This document shows positions 63,747 through 64,000 of a DNA stretch of 64,000 nucleotides, piece after piece. The DNA is taken from positions 3,474,501-3,538,500 of the forward strand of contig NZ_JASPFK010000001.1 of assembly GCF_036855935.1 (NCBI RefSeq). Direction: 5' to 3'. The stretch's first letter is position 1. Each line of letters starts with the position of its first letter. The translations under genes were made by a program, and so were the position numbers. The DNA is from Sphingomonas sp. LR60 (lineage in GTDB: Bacteria; Pseudomonadota; Alphaproteobacteria; Sphingomonadales; Sphingomonadaceae). Under the pieces are notes generated by a model, which saw only the letters and a program-made list of their open reading frames with translations, was not told where the DNA came from and did not search any database.

Positions 63747-64000
63747 GCGCCGTCCGCCACCGCCTCTTCCAGCGTATGCATGTCGTCGTCCGACAGCCCG
63801 AAATGGTGGCCGATCTCGTGGATCGTGACATGGGCGACCAGATCGTCGAGTCGCACGTCGGTCTCGCACCATTCGGCGAGGATCGCCTGCCGGTACAAAT
63901 GGATGCGATCGGGCAGCGCCCCACTGTCGAACGCGCTTTTCGCGCCGATCGGCTGCCCGTGATACAGGCCGGTCAGTTCGAGCGGATGCTCCAGCCCGAG
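63740..64000 (-). CDS. Zincin-like metallopeptidase family protein, 5' end outside window
   Basis: The last 86 residues are visible: LGLEHPLELTGLYHGQPIGA, DRIHLYRQAILAEWCETDVR and DDLVAHVTIHEIGHHFGLSD DDMHTLEEA. HEIGHHFGLSD is the metal-binding motif of the PF06262 (zincin_1) family of short bacterial metallopeptidases. The N-terminus lies beyond base 64000. It overlaps ccmA by seven bases and is probably the first gene of that operon in this window. Confidence 0.88.
   Translation of the reverse strand, partial: LGLEHPLELTGLYHGQPIGAKSAFDSGALPDRIHLYRQAILAEWCETDVRLDDLVAHVTIHEIGHHFGLSDDDMHTLEEAVADGAC

Overview
The window is GC-rich chromosomal DNA from an alphaproteobacterium, most likely a sphingomonad (Sphingomonas or a close relative). 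This is inferred from gene content and protein style: class I PHA synthase, UbiG, HisZ-dependent histidine synthesis, the alphaproteobacterial SerC, DivK, DUF3572, CcmA/CcmB and the 525-aa bacterial ATP-dependent DNA ligase. Several families of short intergenic palindromes of the kind common in sphingomonads support it. No rRNA, tRNA, insertion sequence or CRISPR array was found.

Layout. 1-6.7 kb: phaC (cut by the window edge), a divergent AlaC-type aminotransferase, rpoZ, a two-HKD phospholipase D/cardiolipin synthase and an Atm1-type ABC exporter. 6.8-15.7 kb: ubiG, lysC, a polyprenyl-phosphate glycosyltransferase, an M48 protease, a lipoprotein, an HdeA-like protein, the (p)ppGpp enzyme Rsh and a ThuA-like protein. 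15.9-21.5 kb (minus strand): rpmI-rplT, a GIY-YIG gene, pheS, pheT and an aldose 1-epimerase. 21.7-27 kb (plus): AsmA-like protein, DNA ligase, aroC and a low-complexity exported protein. 27.3-34.4 kb: purA, a TlpA-like thioredoxin, hisZ, a DUF559 protein, serA and serC with a candidate serC leader RNA. 34.5-46.4 kb: extensin-like lipoprotein, LOG-family protein, a TIGR01244-type phosphatase, recQ, M3 peptidase, DUF1328, Dps, rpmG, divK, DUF3572, HAD, RidA and FemAB-like genes. 46.5-54 kb: three minus-strand genes (two polytopic membrane proteins and an FAD oxidoreductase) that look like a cell-surface glycan operon, with a divergent 798-aa exported protein of unknown function. 54.1-56.8 kb: the most interesting locus, described below. 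56.8-64 kb: argG, an EF-hand protein, cfa, thrC, an rRNA-type methyltransferase, ccmB, ccmA and a zinc metallopeptidase cut by the window edge.

The accessory island at 54.1-56.7 kb looks like a polymorphic toxin system. A minus-strand gene has a GC-rich N-terminal module (motifs WLRTGRPPT and FNPYHDPHNGQFTF) joined to an AT-rich, foreign-looking C-terminal domain. Three tandem paralogues of about 125-133 aa follow it; the first overlaps the toxin stop codon (GTGA). The gaps before the second and third paralogues encode short peptides that end like the toxin itself (toxin SYIINKPEVGK; gap 1 RYIVNRPEAGK; gap 2 SYFVTRSEAGK). The gene has its own promoter after the argG terminator, and a perfect GAAC-N7-GAAC alphaproteobacterial LexA box overlaps the -10 region, so I predict SOS control.

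Quality caution. Seven genes (pheT, GIY-YIG, AsmA, DNA ligase, FemAB-like, toxin, EF-hand) are each disrupted by a single-nucleotide indel. Six are apparent 1-nt deletions, mostly in short C or G runs, and one is an insertion. This density, including one in pheT, suggests sequencing or assembly indels rather than gene decay. The apparent PheT-epimerase fusion is explained the same way.
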